Made by a program: the position numbers and the translations under genes. This document shows, in pieces, positions 8,492-17,469 of a stretch of 64,000 bases of DNA (its first letter is position 1; each line of letters opens with the position of its first letter). The notes below the pieces were generated by a model. The model saw only the letters and a program-made list of their open reading frames with translations, made no database searches and was not told the origin of the DNA. Source of the stretch: CAZHRC01 sp964533865 (GTDB taxonomy: Bacteria; Bacillota; Clostridia; Tissierellales; Peptoniphilaceae); assembly GCA_964533865.1 (NCBI GenBank), contig CAZHRC010000009.1, positions 11,916 to 75,915 on the forward strand, read 5' to 3'.

Positions 8492-9487
8492 ATGATGGAG
8501 CGAATCGGGATTCTCGGCGGAGGGAGTTGGTCTACGGCCATAGCGCACCAACTTTCAAAGTCTTTTTCAATGACCCTATACGTCCGAAAATCAGACCAAG
8601 CTGCGTCGATTAACGACAGCCACATCAATCATCGTTATTTCCCTCAAGTGACCTTAAAAGACGGGATTAGAGCTACCACAGACCTTCAAGCGTGCATTGC
8701 CGATAAGACTTTAATCGTTTTGGGCATTCCCACCCAACATTTGCGAGAGGTTTTGGCTGAGACTCGTGGGAAAATAGCGAGCGATACACTTTTGGTCAAC
8801 ATCTCAAAAGGGATAGAAGTTTCCACGGGCAAGCGGATTTCAGAGATTGTCGCTGAGTTTTATCCAGATAATCCCTTCGCTGTTCTTTCGGGTCCTACAC
8901 ACGCTGAAGAAGTGATTGCCGATATGCCAACGGCGATTGTCGCTGCATCCACATCGGAAGAGGTCGCAAAACGAGTCCAAAATGTCTTTATGACGGAGTC
9001 ATTTCGCGTTTATACCAATACGGATTTGGTTTCTGTCGAGTTGGGTGGCGCGGTGAAAAACGTCCTTGCCATTGGTCTGGGCATTGCTGACGGGTTAAAT
9101 TATGGGGACAATACGAAAGCCGCCCTCATTACCCGAGGAATGCATGAACTCGTCAAGTTTGGCGTCAAGCTCGGTGCGAGCAAGGAGACGTTATACGGCC
9201 TGTCGGGTCTAGGAGACCTTATTGTTACAGCGACAAGCGTCCACTCAAGAAATTATCGAGCGGGTAGGTTGATCGGTCGTGGCTACACCGTGGCTGAGGC
9301 GGAAAAGGAGATCGCTATGGTGGTCGAAGGATTTAAAACTTGTAAATCCGTGTATCGGCTCAGTAGAGACCACCAGTTATCTATGCCGATCGCTGAAGAA
9401 ATTTACAATGTGCTCTACAACGGATACGACGTGACGAAAAGTGTTGACAATTTGATGTTGAGAGATAAAAAACACGAAATGCATTGA
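8492..9487 (+). CDS. gpsA: NAD(P)H-dependent glycerol-3-phosphate dehydrogenase
   Basis: GpsA reduces dihydroxyacetone phosphate to sn-glycerol-3-phosphate for phospholipid synthesis. The 331-residue product has an N-terminal Rossmann motif GILGGGSWSTAIA at about 6-18; the usual family form is GxGxWGTALA, so Ser replaces Gly after Trp. Also visible are NISKGIEV at about 106-113, LSGPTHAEEV at about 131-140 and the catalytic Lys in GGAVKNVLAIGLGIADGL at about 187-204. AGGAGGTAAATAACT precedes the start, where two consecutive ATGs occur. It follows plsY with a 2-nt gap, so both steps of lysophosphatidate formation are co-expressed. Confidence 0.96.
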   Translation: MMERIGILGGGSWSTAIAHQLSKSFSMTLYVRKSDQAASINDSHINHRYFPQVTLKDGIRATTDLQACIADKTLIVLGIPTQHLREVLAETRGKIASDTLLVNISKGIEVSTGKRISEIVAEFYPDNPFAVLSGPTHAEEVIADMPTAIVAASTSEEVAKRVQNVFMTESFRVYTNTDLVSVELGGAVKNVLAIGLGIADGLNYGDNTKAALITRGMHELVKFGVKLGASKETLYGLSGLGDLIVTATSVHSRNYRAGRLIGRGYTVAEAEKEIAMVVEGFKTCKSVYRLSRDHQLSMPIAEEIYNVLYNGYDVTKSVDNLMLRDKKHEMH

Positions 9488-9503
9488 GGAGGGAGGGGAT
9501 GAC

Positions 9504-10646
9504 GTGTCGAGATCAGTGCGAAAAGGCCTACAATTTGTCATAGGGATCATCGTGATTCTCTTGATCGGGCGAAGTGTATTGATCAGCTTATTTCGAAATC
9601 GCTCCACCGTACTTGATGCGATTGTTCCATACACCGAAGTGGTCGAGGCAAAGGGCGTGATCATCCGAGAGGAATCGGTGGTTGCCACAGTGGCAACGAC
9701 ACTGCTCAATCCCGATTTGCTTGGGACTCGTGTTTCTGCTAATACCTCATTGTTTGCTCAAACGGAGGAATCCAAAGCTTTCTTAGAGAAGGCGTTGCGC
9801 ACTGTTGAGATTCGCTTGTCCAACTTGGCGGATCATCGAAAAAAAGCGACGAGTCACCCACTAGATGCGTTTGTAGCAGCAAATCGCTCTGGTGAAGTGA
9901 GCATTCCACAAGTGGCGCCAACCTCCGTCTCACAACCCCTATGGGAAGAGGAACGGATTTCTCTTGAGGCAGAGCGGGATCGACTTAAAGATAGCCTGCG
10001 TAAAGAAGAGTTTTTTTCCAATAGCCCCGGGGTTTTACTCAACACCATCGATGGTTATGAGGGATTGTTGACAAAAGAAAAAGTGGCTAGATTTGGCACG
10101 GATGGATTAATCCTTCCAGAAGGGGTATCAGAAACTAAAGAAGGACTGCGGATCGCGAACAATCAACAGTGGTATTTGCTCACTCAACTACCTGCTGCAG
10201 ATGGGGCGACTTACCGAAGTGGCGATCGGATCAGTTTGGAGATTGCAGAAACTCGAATTGTTGGCGAAGTCGAAAGTATCCATGATGAAGGGGATGTTCG
10301 TACATTAGTGATCTCCAGTAAAGAAGCCTTTGACGTCATTTCCGATAAGCGTTCGGTGAGCGTAAAGATCATAAAAAAAGAAGCAGAATCCTTTGTCGTT
10401 CCTGTTAGCGCTTTGGTTGAAAAAGACGATATGCTTGGGGTCTACGTTCAAAAGCCAAGCGGGGTTGCAACTTTTGTCCCCGTCATTCGACTCTCTGCTG
10501 ATGAGACGTCCAGTGATGTCTACATAGATGGTGGAAAACACGTTTCATTTAAGGGGGCGGACGGAGAAGTTGTGAAGTCTGTTCAACTCTATGATGAGGT
10601 GCTTAATAATGGGGCGTTGGTTGAAGACGGTCAACTCATTCAATAG
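9504..10646 (+). CDS. HlyD-like membrane-anchored adaptor protein
   Basis: A 380-residue protein of the HlyD/membrane-fusion-like group that often occurs beside yggS and sepF in Clostridia. A single membrane helix lies at about 10-30 (IGIIVILLIGRSVLISL), followed by a barrel-sandwich-like segment, a helical hairpin region at about 85-175 and beta-rich repeats. No partner pump gene is adjacent, and the function is not known; the division-gene context suggests an envelope role. The GTG start follows GGAGGGAGGGG; the nearby ATG is out of frame. It sits 16 nt after gpsA and 9 nt before the next gene. Confidence 0.75.
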   Translation: MSRSVRKGLQFVIGIIVILLIGRSVLISLFRNRSTVLDAIVPYTEVVEAKGVIIREESVVATVATTLLNPDLLGTRVSANTSLFAQTEESKAFLEKALRTVEIRLSNLADHRKKATSHPLDAFVAANRSGEVSIPQVAPTSVSQPLWEEERISLEAERDRLKDSLRKEEFFSNSPGVLLNTIDGYEGLLTKEKVARFGTDGLILPEGVSETKEGLRIANNQQWYLLTQLPAADGATYRSGDRISLEIAETRIVGEVESIHDEGDVRTLVISSKEAFDVISDKRSVSVKIIKKEAESFVVPVSALVEKDDMLGVYVQKPSGVATFVPVIRLSADETSSDVYIDGGKHVSFKGADGEVVKSVQLYDEVLNNGALVEDGQLIQ

Positions 10647-10655
10647 GAGGTATCC

Positions 10656-11348
10656 ATGTCAATAGCAAATAATATCGAAATTCTACGCCAACATATTCGT
10701 GAACATTGTGTTAAAGGAGGCAACTCTTACGAGGATGTGCTTCTATTGGCGGTCACAAAGACCTACGGCGTCGATGTGATGCGAGAAGCCATCGCTTGTG
10801 GAGTGGGTGACGTTGGTGAAAACAAAGTTCAAGAGCTCATCGAAAAACGCGATATTCTTGGCGATGAGGTGCGCTTTCACTTAATCGGTCACCTGCAAAC
10901 AAACAAAGTTCGCTTTGTGACGGAAGGGGTGGCGCTAATCCACTCACTCGATCGATTGTCTCTATTAAAGGAATTACAAAAGCGCGGTGAACGAGAAGAT
11001 GTGGTATTTCGGACTCTTCTTCAGGTCAATGTATCCGAAGAAGATAGCAAGTTTGGAGTATCGGTTAAGGACATCGATGTATTTTTGGAAGAGGTCGAAA
11101 AAACCACTCATGTCAAAGTTGATGGATTGATGACCATGGCTCCTCACTATGACAATCCAGAGGATACAAGATGGATTTTTCATGAGATGAAACAATTATT
11201 CGATAATATTTCAAATAATAGGTATAATAATACTAAGATGACCCATCTCTCCATGGGGATGACCAATGATTACAAAGTCGCATTGGAAGAAGGGGCTACG
11301 ATCATTCGCGTTGGATCGGCGATCTTTGGCGAAAGAAATTATTTATAG
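10656..11348 (+). CDS. YggS/PLPBP-family pyridoxal phosphate homeostasis protein
   Basis: This single-domain PLP-binding protein (fold type III) keeps free PLP and amino/keto-acid pools in balance and has no known catalytic reaction. The product is 230 residues, the typical length. Hallmarks are the PLP Lys in LLAVTKTYG at about 29-37, VGENKVQE at about 56-63, FHLIGHLQTNKV at about 75-86, and the C-terminal LSMGMTNDY and IRVGSAIFG phosphate-binding segments. AGGAGG precedes the start. Its place directly before sepF is conserved across Gram-positive bacteria. Confidence 0.95.
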   Translation: MSIANNIEILRQHIREHCVKGGNSYEDVLLLAVTKTYGVDVMREAIACGVGDVGENKVQELIEKRDILGDEVRFHLIGHLQTNKVRFVTEGVALIHSLDRLSLLKELQKRGEREDVVFRTLLQVNVSEEDSKFGVSVKDIDVFLEEVEKTTHVKVDGLMTMAPHYDNPEDTRWIFHEMKQLFDNISNNRYNNTKMTHLSMGMTNDYKVALEEGATIIRVGSAIFGERNYL

Positions 11349-11361
11349 GGAGTGATAAACT

Positions 11362-11856
11362 ATGTTTGAACGCATCAAAAACTTCATCGGCATAGAAGAC
11401 GAGTACGATGATGAGTACGATTATGAGGATGAGACACCACATGCTCACGAAGAGCCTACTGTAGAGACGAAAGCGACGAGTTTTGGCACCACTGAAGACA
11501 AGTACGCTCGTGAATTTAAGGAGGAAAGGCAGAAGCGCGCTAACAACGTGGTTTCTATGGGACAACCTTCTGCATCAAGCAAAATGAAAATATCGATTCA
11601 AGAACCGTTGACTTACGACGATGGCCCTAAAATCCTCGATGATATTATGAATCAAAAAACAGTGGTTTTAAATTTAGAAATGTTGGAAATCGATAAGAAG
11701 AGGCAGATATTCGACTTCGTCACCGGCGGCATCTACGCATTGGATGGGAAATTCCAAAAAGTGACAAAAGATATTTTTGTCATTGTTCCCAAAGGTATCG
11801 AGATCGATAGCAAAATAAAAGAAACGATTCAAGCAAAAGGGCTCTATCAACTTTAA
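11362..11856 (+). CDS. sepF: Cell division protein SepF
   Basis: SepF tethers FtsZ filaments to the membrane and helps form the septum. The 164-residue product has an N-terminal amphipathic helix (MFERIKNFIG), an acidic, low-complexity linker rich in Asp, Glu and Tyr at about 12-60, and a C-terminal globular SepF domain from about 75 with the conserved VVLNLEML and FVTGGIYALDGKFQKV segments. It lies in the yggS-sepF-ylmH-lspA run. The yggT (ylmG) and divIVA genes that flank ylmH in many Firmicutes are missing here. Confidence 0.95.
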   Translation: MFERIKNFIGIEDEYDDEYDYEDETPHAHEEPTVETKATSFGTTEDKYAREFKEERQKRANNVVSMGQPSASSKMKISIQEPLTYDDGPKILDDIMNQKTVVLNLEMLEIDKKRQIFDFVTGGIYALDGKFQKVTKDIFVIVPKGIEIDSKIKETIQAKGLYQL

Positions 11857-11857
11857 G

Positions 11858-12652
11858 ATGTCAAAAAAAGTAGACAGAAGCAGGTATTCGGATTTTATCC
11901 GCGATAACACGCTAAAAAGAGAAGTGCGAAGCGCGCTGGACGTGTTGCAAAAAGTACTCTACACTTCGCGTCAACAGGTGACGTCTTACTTGACGCCACG
12001 AGCCTTCGAAATTCTAGAAGGCGCTTTAAAAGATTACGATCTCCATTGGGAGCAGGTCGGCGGGAATTCTGACTCAGAGCGTTTGTTGGTTATTATATCG
12101 CCGAGCTTTGCCCCAATTGTCGATGAGGATAGGGTCCGATACCACAAGATTTTGACCTTTGAGGACTTCCACCAAGCGCTCACCCATCGGGACGTCCTCG
12201 GTGCCGTGTTGGCAACTGGGGTAGAGCGTGATTGCGTCGGGGATATTGTGTTTTGTGGAAAAACGATAGAGCTTTCCGTATTGGAGCAAGTCAGTGATAG
12301 AATTCGATTCGATTTGAAACAGATTGGCAGAACAGGTGTTTCCATCGAAGAGAAACAATCTGGTGAACTCACGGCGCTTGAGGAACAAGTGGAAGAGCTC
12401 TCTGCTACGGTGTCTTCCCTAAGGGTGGATGCGCTGTTGGCGGTTTTTCTTCGATTGTCTCGGGAAAAAGCTAAGCAATTAGTCGCCAGCAAACGTGTAA
12501 AACGCTCATTTGAAGTGGTTCAAAACCCTTCGGATCTCGTCAAGGAAGGGGATCTGCTGTCAGTGAGAGGTGTCGGACGTTTTCGATTTACAAAAGTAGA
12601 AGGCTCGACAAAAAAAGGGAAGTATCGAGTCGCCTATCAACGGATGAAGTAA
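11858..12652 (+). CDS. YlmH-family S4-domain RNA-binding protein
   Basis: A 264-residue protein with the YlmH N-terminal domain (about 1-170, including RAFEILEGALKDY) and a C-terminal S4 RNA-binding domain (about 188-255, RVDALLAVFLRLSREKAKQL). YlmH of Bacillus acts in a ribosome-associated quality-control step by binding stalled 50S-peptidyl-tRNA; whether this homologue does so is inferred. The start codon lies one base after the sepF stop with no clear ribosome site of its own, which suggests translational coupling. The absence of divIVA after it is a difference from Bacillus. Confidence 0.88.
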   Translation: MSKKVDRSRYSDFIRDNTLKREVRSALDVLQKVLYTSRQQVTSYLTPRAFEILEGALKDYDLHWEQVGGNSDSERLLVIISPSFAPIVDEDRVRYHKILTFEDFHQALTHRDVLGAVLATGVERDCVGDIVFCGKTIELSVLEQVSDRIRFDLKQIGRTGVSIEEKQSGELTALEEQVEELSATVSSLRVDALLAVFLRLSREKAKQLVASKRVKRSFEVVQNPSDLVKEGDLLSVRGVGRFRFTKVEGSTKKGKYRVAYQRMK

Positions 12653-12662
12653 TGGAGAATTA

Positions 12663-13130
12663 ATGGTTTATTATATTATTGCAGTGGTTTTAGCATTAGC
12701 GGACCAAGGACTGAAGAAATGGGCAGTCGCCAAGCTAAAAGGGCATCCGCCGATGGTTATTATCGACAAACACCTGGATTTGGTCTATGTTGAAAACCGC
12801 GGGGCCGCCTTTGGCATATTGGAGAATCAACGCTGGATTTTTATAGTGATCACCGTAGCCGTCATTTGTTTTTTGATCTATTACATCGCCAATCACCACA
12901 AGACCCACTCACCACTAGTTAACGCTTCTTTGACTTTGATTTTAGCAGGGGCGGTGGGTAATTTGATCGACCGGGTGATTCAAGGGTATGTGGTAGACTT
13001 TATTTTCGTAAAATTTGGCGGATTGTACGACTTTCCTGTATTTAACCTCGCCGATATTTGCGTGGTGTTGGGCTGCGGTTTGTTGATGATTGCGCTGATG
13101 GCGACCAAAGAATTTGATTCAAAGGAATGA
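12663..13130 (+). CDS. lspA: Lipoprotein signal peptidase (signal peptidase II)
   Basis: This aspartic membrane protease removes the signal peptide of prolipoproteins after diacylglyceryl modification. The 155-residue product has four hydrophobic segments and the family motifs: VENRGAAFGI at about 42-51, AGAVGNLIDRV at about 97-107, the first catalytic Asp in VVDFIFV at about 112-118, and the second in FNLADICVVLG at about 127-137. A GGAG site lies 5 nt before the start. It overlaps ung in an ATGA junction. Confidence 0.96.
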   Translation: MVYYIIAVVLALADQGLKKWAVAKLKGHPPMVIIDKHLDLVYVENRGAAFGILENQRWIFIVITVAVICFLIYYIANHHKTHSPLVNASLTLILAGAVGNLIDRVIQGYVVDFIFVKFGGLYDFPVFNLADICVVLGCGLLMIALMATKEFDSKE

Positions 13131-13813
13131 TTATGGTAAATCTGGGAAATTCATGGGACGGTTTGTTGCAAGAGGAATGGACCAAACCCTATTATACAGA
13201 ACTTAGAAGCCAGCTCATCAAAGAATACGCCACTCAAAGGGTGTATCCGGATAAATACCATATTTTCGACTGTTTGAAAACCGTGGACTATCCTGATGTG
13301 CGAGTGGTTATTCTCGGGCAAGATCCTTATCATGGACCAGGGCAGGCCCACGGGCACAGTTTTTCGGTTATGCCAGGCGTGAGGATTCCACCATCGCTAC
13401 TCAACATCTTCAAAGAGCTTCAATCGGATGTTGGTACAGCGATTCCAAACAATGGTTACTTGATGAAGTGGGCAAAACAGGGGGTGCTGTTGCTCAACAC
13501 CGGGTTGACTGTGCGGGAACGCCAACCGAATTCCCATGGGTTTATGCAATGGAGACTGTTAACCGATCGGATCATTGCGTTGCTCAACGCCTCGCCTCGT
13601 CCTATCGTGTTTATTTTATGGGGAGCACATGCCATTTCAAAACAGGTTCTCATCACCGGTTCCCATCATTATTGCCTCACCTCACCTCACCCGTCGCCTT
13701 TCTCGGCTCACCGGGGTTTTTTTGGTTCAAAGCCCTTTTCCAAAACTAACGCCTTCTTGGTGGCCCAAGGCGGCGAACCGATTGATTGGCAAATCGAGGA
13801 TGTGATGTTATGA
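13127..13813 (+). CDS. ung: Uracil-DNA glycosylase (family 1)
   Basis: Ung excises uracil from DNA to start base-excision repair. The product is 228 residues. Active-site motifs are complete: the water-activating Asp in GQDPYHGPGQAHG at about 64-76, LLNTGLTVR at about 123-131, and the leucine-loop motif HPSPFSAHRGFFG at about 186-198 with the catalytic His. The start overlaps the lspA stop (ATGA), and its stop overlaps rluD in the same way, so four genes here are read as one coupled unit. Confidence 0.97.
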   Translation: MIMVNLGNSWDGLLQEEWTKPYYTELRSQLIKEYATQRVYPDKYHIFDCLKTVDYPDVRVVILGQDPYHGPGQAHGHSFSVMPGVRIPPSLLNIFKELQSDVGTAIPNNGYLMKWAKQGVLLLNTGLTVRERQPNSHGFMQWRLLTDRIIALLNASPRPIVFILWGAHAISKQVLITGSHHYCLTSPHPSPFSAHRGFFGSKPFSKTNAFLVAQGGEPIDWQIEDVML

Positions 13814-14742
13814 TGCGATGGATCGTTGATGATAACGGGATAGGGCAACGCTTGGATCGATTTGTGACCGAGTGGCTTGAAGACAGGTCTCGAACGGCGA
13901 CGGCCAAGGCCATTCGAAATGGCGAGGTCAAGGTAAACGGGGCAATGGTTAAACCCAACTATGTGCTTAGTCTTGGTGATGAGATTCTAGTAGATCTGGT
14001 GGAAGTGGACAGGAGCTTAGTCGCTTGCGACTTGTCCTTAGAAGTGATTTATGAAGATGATGATTATGCTATCGTCAATAAAAGGCGAGGGATGGTCGTT
14101 CACCCCACTGAGACCATTCGCACAGACACGCTGGTCAACGGACTCCTTTATCGTTTTGATGCCTTGTCTACTTTAAACGGTTGCGATCGACCAGGTATTG
14201 TCCATCGATTAGATCAGGATACGACTGGGGTTATGGTCATCGCTAAAAACGATGTTTGCCATAGGGCATTAGCGGAGCAATTTGCCCAGCGTCATGTCGT
14301 AAAAGAGTATCTTGCATTGGTACATGGCAAAATGCCTGAGATGTCTGGTGTTATTGATGAACCCTTAGGCCGACATCCTATTGCTCGCAAGAAACGAGCA
14401 GTCCTTCACGATGGCAAACCAGCAGTTACCGATTACCAGGTTGTTGGCGAGCGCCAAGGGTACAGTTTGCTTAAGCTGCGCTTACATACGGGGCGAACCC
14501 ATCAAATCAGGGTTCACTTACAGTTTATCGGGCACCCTATCGTAGGAGATCGCCTCTACGGTAGGACCAAGGAAGCTTTTAACGTGCCGGGGCAGCTTCT
14601 TCACGCTTATCACTTGGGTTTTGCTCATCCAAGTACTATGGCGTGGGTGGATTACTACGGTGCGCTTGATGAGGATTTTATGCGTATTATTCGCGTGCTC
14701 GACTTAACCGAGGAGGTGAGAAATTGTATTCAAAAACCATGA
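13810..14742 (+). CDS. rluD: RluA-family pseudouridine synthase (RluD-like)
   Basis: This enzyme isomerises specific uridines to pseudouridine in 23S rRNA. The 310-residue product has an N-terminal S4 domain (about 10-70) followed by the catalytic domain with HRLDQDTTGVMVIAKN at about 132-147, where the Asp is the nucleophile. A C-terminal RTHQIRVH motif follows at about 232-239. I chose ATG at 13810 because it overlaps the ung stop (ATGA) and has GAGGA nine bases upstream; the frame is open further upstream only with a weak TTG. The exact target uridines cannot be told from sequence. It commonly follows lspA. Confidence 0.93.
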   Translation: MMRWIVDDNGIGQRLDRFVTEWLEDRSRTATAKAIRNGEVKVNGAMVKPNYVLSLGDEILVDLVEVDRSLVACDLSLEVIYEDDDYAIVNKRRGMVVHPTETIRTDTLVNGLLYRFDALSTLNGCDRPGIVHRLDQDTTGVMVIAKNDVCHRALAEQFAQRHVVKEYLALVHGKMPEMSGVIDEPLGRHPIARKKRAVLHDGKPAVTDYQVVGERQGYSLLKLRLHTGRTHQIRVHLQFIGHPIVGDRLYGRTKEAFNVPGQLLHAYHLGFAHPSTMAWVDYYGALDEDFMRIIRVLDLTEEVRNCIQKP

Positions 14743-16256
14743 CGGGGACACTGATCGGTCTCAAAGGTTTTGATGTAGAGGTGGAAGCGGATATTATGAA
14801 GGGGTTAGCGGCATTCAACATTGTTGGACTTCCTGATGCGTCCATCAAAGAATCAAAAGAGCGGGTGCGTTCAGCGATTGGCAATAGCGGTTATCGATTT
14901 CCGATCGGCCGCATCACCGTAAACCTTGCACCTGCCAACTTGCGAAAAGAAGGATCCCAGTTGGATCTGCCTATTGCCGTCTCTCTTTTAACCTCAATGG
15001 GGGTTATCGTGGTGCCTCCTGAGGAAAAAGTCGCTTATCTCGGAGAATTATCCCTTGACGGTCGTATTTCTGGCGTGGATGGCGCATTGGCCATGGTGAT
15101 CTCTTTGAGAGAATTGGGCTTTGAAAAATTTGTCATTCCTGTGGATAACGCTCAAGAATGTAGCCTGATCCAAGATGTGGAAATTTATCCTCTCAGGGAC
15201 TTAAACGAAGTGGTGGCTTTTACCAATAAAGAACATGCATTTGAACCGATACAACCGACAACTTATGAGCTGCTAAAAAACGAGAAGGTTTACGATGTGG
15301 ATTTTTCTGATATAAAAGGTCAGGAGCAATTAAAGCGTTCTTTGGAAATCGCTGCTGCTGGGGCACACAACATCTTGATCATAGGACCGCCAGGTGCGGG
15401 CAAAACCATGGCTGCGGTTAGGATACCTACGATACTACCAGACTTGACTTTTGAAGAGGCGATTGAGTGCACAAAGATTTTTTCCGTGTCCGGTCAAATG
15501 AATCGTAGAAACCTCGTTCAGGAACGCCCGTTTCGGTCACCCCATCACACCGCATCGGCGGTAGCCCTTATTGGAGGAGGTCGCATACCTAAACCTGGAG
15601 AGGTGTCTCTGGCACACAACGGAGTTCTCTTCCTCGACGAGTTACCAGAGTTTAGCAAATCCGTATTGGAGGTGCTGAGGCAACCCATGGAAGATGGAGA
15701 AGTTTCTATAGCGCGAGCTAATGCCTCTTTGAGTTATCCCAGTGATTTTATGTTGGTAGCCAGCATGAACCCTTGCTCTTGTGGGCACTTTGGCGACCCT
15801 TTACACGACTGTACCTGCACCACCCAACAGATTACCAACTACCTTGGAAAAATCAGCGGACCTTTGCTGGATCGCATCGATATCCACATTGAAGTGCAAC
15901 CAGTGAAACTTGACTCTCTCATGACCGATGGGCCTTCGATTTCATCGCATGATATGAAGGCTAGGGTAGAGAGAGCGCGGCAGATGCAGCTTGATCGCTA
16001 TCAAGGTGAAGCCATTGACTTCAATGGGCAGTTGAATTCTAAGTTGCTTAGAAAGTACGTCAAACTCTCTTTGGAAGTTAGCGACATTATGGAAAAAGCC
16101 TTTACCAAGTTTAACTTCACGGCGAGATCCTATACAAAAGTGCTGAAGATGGCGCGCACGATTGCGGATTTAGAGGGCTCTGTCGAGATAAAACCGGAAC
16201 ATCTGCTTGAAGCCATTCGCTATCGATCATTGGATTCAAAATACTTTGGACATTGA
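14724..16256 (+). CDS. comM: ComM/YifB-family Mg-chelatase-like AAA+ ATPase
   Basis: ComM is a hexameric DNA helicase that promotes branch migration during natural transformation in some bacteria; in Clostridia its role is not proven. The 510-residue product has the N-terminal ComM domain (about 20-140, FNIVGLPDASIKESKERVR), the AAA+ core with Walker A GPPGAGKT at about 217-224 and Walker B LFLDELPEF near 300, and a C-terminal Mg-chelatase domain. A four-Cys segment, CSCGHFGDPLHDCTC, lies at about 351-365. The TTG start is supported by AGGAGG seven bases upstream and by the conserved MYSK N-terminus. It overlaps rluD by 19 nt. Confidence 0.93.
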   Translation: MYSKTMTGTLIGLKGFDVEVEADIMKGLAAFNIVGLPDASIKESKERVRSAIGNSGYRFPIGRITVNLAPANLRKEGSQLDLPIAVSLLTSMGVIVVPPEEKVAYLGELSLDGRISGVDGALAMVISLRELGFEKFVIPVDNAQECSLIQDVEIYPLRDLNEVVAFTNKEHAFEPIQPTTYELLKNEKVYDVDFSDIKGQEQLKRSLEIAAAGAHNILIIGPPGAGKTMAAVRIPTILPDLTFEEAIECTKIFSVSGQMNRRNLVQERPFRSPHHTASAVALIGGGRIPKPGEVSLAHNGVLFLDELPEFSKSVLEVLRQPMEDGEVSIARANASLSYPSDFMLVASMNPCSCGHFGDPLHDCTCTTQQITNYLGKISGPLLDRIDIHIEVQPVKLDSLMTDGPSISSHDMKARVERARQMQLDRYQGEAIDFNGQLNSKLLRKYVKLSLEVSDIMEKAFTKFNFTARSYTKVLKMARTIADLEGSVEIKPEHLLEAIRYRSLDSKYFGH

Positions 16257-16266
16257 GGAGGGCTGT

Positions 16267-17469
16267 ATGGAGTTAAGTCGATTGATTTCACTGTTGGAAT
16301 CTGAAGACGCCATTGGTTTTTTTGAGCAATTGGTGGATTGTGCTCTTGAGCAAAAGGCGTCGGACATCCACATCGAGCCGCAGCGCGATCAGGTGCGCGT
16401 ACGATTTCGAACGGATGGTCTCTTGCACACTGTTCTAAGTTTTGACACCGCCTATCAGTCGTTGGTGGTGACTCGGGTCAAAGTCATGGCGGATATGGAC
16501 ATTGGTGAAAGGCGGTTGCCTCTTGACGGTCGTATCGAACATAAAGGAGCCAGTGGTTATGTGGATCTGAGGGTGTCTTCGTTACCTACGGTTTATGGGG
16601 AGAAGATTGAGGTGCGGTTGCTCAATAGCGCCTACTACGCTCGATCGATCGATGACTTAGGTTTCTCCACGGACCAGTTGGCTACGCTAAAGCGGATCAC
16701 GCGCAATCCCAACGGGTTATTAATGCTGACTGGGCCGACAGGATCTGGGAAAACGACGACGTTGTACGCTCTATTGAGTTTGCTCAACAACGAATCTCGA
16801 AACATCTCCACCATTGAAAATCCAGTGGAATACAAACTCGACGGTATCAATCAAGTCCAAGTCAACGAAAAATCTGGGATGACCTTTGAGCGAGGCTTGA
16901 GGGCCTTATTGCGGCAGGATCCCGATGTGATCATGGTGGGGGAGGCTCGCGATAACACCACAGCTCAGATTACGGTGCGCGCAGCGATTACCGGACACTT
17001 TGTCCTTTCTACTCTCCACACGACAGATGCGATCTCTGCGATCCCAAGATTGTCCGATATGGGAGTAGAGCCGTATCTCATCGCATCAGCAGTCACTGGC
17101 GTCGCGTCCCAGCGGTTGGTCCGAAAACTCTGTCCACACTGTCGCGAGACGGTTCGGATCTCGTCAGTGCATCTGCCTCTCGTCGAATCGTACGATGCCG
17201 ACGGGGGAGATCGCATGGTATATAAAGCGGTGGGGTGTGAGAAGTGTCACGGCGGCTACTTGGGGAGAATGGGTATTATGGAAGTGTTTGAAGTGGATGG
17301 GGCGTTTAATGAAGCGATTAAATTTAAAAACACCCATCGCGAATTGGCAGCAATTGCAAAAAGCCAAGGATTTCAAACCTTGTTTGAAAGCGGATTGGCC
17401 AGAGTTTACGAAGGGGGAACCTCCATGGAAGAATTGATACGAGTCACCTTTGACTCAGGGGTGAGGTAA
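16267..17469 (+). CDS. GspE/PilB/ComGA-type secretion ATPase
   Basis: A 400-residue hexameric ATPase of the type IV pilus/type II secretion/competence family that would power pseudopilus assembly. Walker A GPTGSGKTT is at about 157-165, followed by the Asp box, and Walker B DVIMVGEARD at about 219-228. His-box segments (HFVLSTLHTTD) come after that. A zinc-type pair, CPHC at about 289-292 and CEKC at about 323-326, follows. The long N-terminal MshEN domain of PilB is missing, so it resembles ComGA in size. I chose ATG at 16267, with GAGGAGGGCTGT upstream, over an earlier in-frame ATG. No PilC/ComGB, prepilin or peptidase gene is nearby. Confidence 0.9.
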   Translation: MELSRLISLLESEDAIGFFEQLVDCALEQKASDIHIEPQRDQVRVRFRTDGLLHTVLSFDTAYQSLVVTRVKVMADMDIGERRLPLDGRIEHKGASGYVDLRVSSLPTVYGEKIEVRLLNSAYYARSIDDLGFSTDQLATLKRITRNPNGLLMLTGPTGSGKTTTLYALLSLLNNESRNISTIENPVEYKLDGINQVQVNEKSGMTFERGLRALLRQDPDVIMVGEARDNTTAQITVRAAITGHFVLSTLHTTDAISAIPRLSDMGVEPYLIASAVTGVASQRLVRKLCPHCRETVRISSVHLPLVESYDADGGDRMVYKAVGCEKCHGGYLGRMGIMEVFEVDGAFNEAIKFKNTHRELAAIAKSQGFQTLFESGLARVYEGGTSMEELIRVTFDSGVR

